Shown piece by piece: positions 16,446 to 17,061 of a stretch of DNA of 17,061 bases. The notes under the pieces were generated by a model. That model made no database searches. It was given only the letters and a program-made list of their open reading frames with translations, and was not told where the DNA came from. Source of the stretch: Croceibacterium_A sp039927815 (GTDB taxonomy: Bacteria; Pseudomonadota; Alphaproteobacteria; Sphingomonadales; Sphingomonadaceae); assembly GCA_039927815.1 (NCBI GenBank), contig JBDSUJ010000118.1:1-17061 (forward strand), written 5' to 3'. Each line of letters opens with the position of its first letter. Within the stretch, counting starts at the first letter, position 1. Position numbers and translations under genes: made by a program.

Positions 16446-17061
16446 ATGGCGGCCGAAGACACGACCGGAACCGACGATGCACCGCTGATCGACCTCAACG
16501 AGGCGTCGATCAAGAAGCTGATCGCGAAGGCGAAGCGGCGCGGCTACATCACCGTGGACGAGCTCAACGAAGCCCTGCCGCAAGACCAGATGTCGACCGA
16601 CCAGATCGAGGACGTGATGTCCGCGATCTCGGAAATGGGCGTCAATGTCGTCGAAACCGACGAAGATGCGGCTGACGAAGAGAGCGACGCGGAGGAAGAG
16701 GAAAACGCCGCCGCCGACGAGGAAGAAGCCGACGCCGACAGCGGCCACGTCCCCGAAAAGAAACGCAAGGAAACCACCGAGCGCACCGACGATCCGGTGC
16801 GGATGTACTTGCGCGAGATGGGCGCGGTCGAGCTGCTCAGCCGCGAAGGCGAAATCGCCATCGCCAAGCGGATCGAAGCCGGCCGCGACACGATGATCAT
16901 GGGCCTGTGCGAAAGCCCGATCACGTTCCACGCCATCATCATGTGGTCCGAAGCGCTCAACGGCGGCGAGATGCAGCTGCGCGAAATCCTCGATCTCGAC
17001 GCCATGCTGTCGAAGGAACCTCCGGTCGAGAAGATGGAGGCGGAGAACCAGGAAGCCGATT
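16446..17061 (+). CDS. rpoD: RNA polymerase sigma factor RpoD, primary sigma-70; 3' truncated by window end
   Basis: The primary sigma factor directs RNA polymerase to housekeeping promoters. Only the first 205 codons are inside the window and the frame stays open to the edge. Visible are sigma region 1.1 (about 13-70, DLNEASIKKLIAKAKRRGYI to SAISEMGVNVVE), a strongly acidic linker (71-98, mostly Glu/Asp/Ala), region 1.2 (TDDPVRMYLREMGAVELLSR at 114-133, then EGEIAIAKRIEAG), and the start of the non-conserved region before 2.1. The DNA-binding regions 2-4 lie beyond the edge. The ATG at 16446 is nine bases after the dnaG stop; ribosome binding signal is poor, so coupling to dnaG is likely. 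Confidence 0.96.
   Translation, partial: MAAEDTTGTDDAPLIDLNEASIKKLIAKAKRRGYITVDELNEALPQDQMSTDQIEDVMSAISEMGVNVVETDEDAADEESDAEEEENAAADEEEADADSGHVPEKKRKETTERTDDPVRMYLREMGAVELLSREGEIAIAKRIEAGRDTMIMGLCESPITFHAIIMWSEALNGGEMQLREILDLDAMLSKEPPVEKMEAENQEAD

Noticed and set aside
15249..16931. A 560-codon open frame on the - strand opposite dnaG and rpoD
   Set aside because: It runs across two recognisable genes and their junction, has shadow-frame composition, and lacks any motif.

Overview
This is a high-GC chromosomal window of core and near-core genes. It most likely comes from an alphaproteobacterium of the order Sphingomonadales (Sphingomonadaceae or Erythrobacteraceae). The evidence is the carA-carB-greA and yqeY-dnaG-rpoD gene orders, a DUF4170 protein, a RibB with an HTH-like N-terminus and a degenerate GTP cyclohydrolase II tail, and promoter sequences that look like EcfG (alphaproteobacterial general stress sigma factor) sites. 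I see no insertion sequence, integrase, CRISPR array, tRNA or rRNA. No intergenic gap exceeds 200 bases.

Left part (1-3742, + strand): a tightly packed riboflavin operon. A 5'-truncated ribB-type gene is followed by ribH, an aldo/keto reductase, a class I methyltransferase and a three-helix membrane protein. From ribH onward every junction is a 4-base stop/start overlap (ATGA or GTGA), so the genes are probably translationally coupled. The last gene collides tail to tail with enolase (eno, - strand), and their stop codons overlap.

Middle (5026-7339): four small genes (5204-7010, + strand) encode a YqjD/ElaB (DUF883)-like protein, a YqjE-like two-helix 'phage holin family' protein and two further membrane-anchored small proteins. 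An exact match to the EcfG consensus (GGAAC-N16-CGTT) lies about 60 bases upstream. This looks like a stress-induced counterpart of the E. coli yqjDEK locus. A DUF4170 gene follows, and a hairpin overlaps its ribosome binding site.

Right-middle (7340-12713, - strand): carA, a small lipoprotein gene, carB and greA. The lipoprotein gene is wedged between the two carbamoyl phosphate synthetase subunits with overlapping stop/start codons on both sides. A nested hairpin occupies the carB-greA gap.

Right end (12853-17061): yqeY (GatB/YqeY family, + strand), a secreted His/Thr-rich protein with a second EcfG-like promoter, a convergent NTF2-like lipoprotein (- strand), then dnaG and the 5' part of rpoD (+ strand), the replication/transcription 'macromolecular synthesis' pair. 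rpoD runs off the window end.

The best candidates for something under-described are the EcfG-linked YqjDE-like operon, the HTH-RibB fusion with a zinc-less cyclohydrolase domain, the lipoprotein inside carAB, and the stress-promoter-linked His-rich secreted protein.
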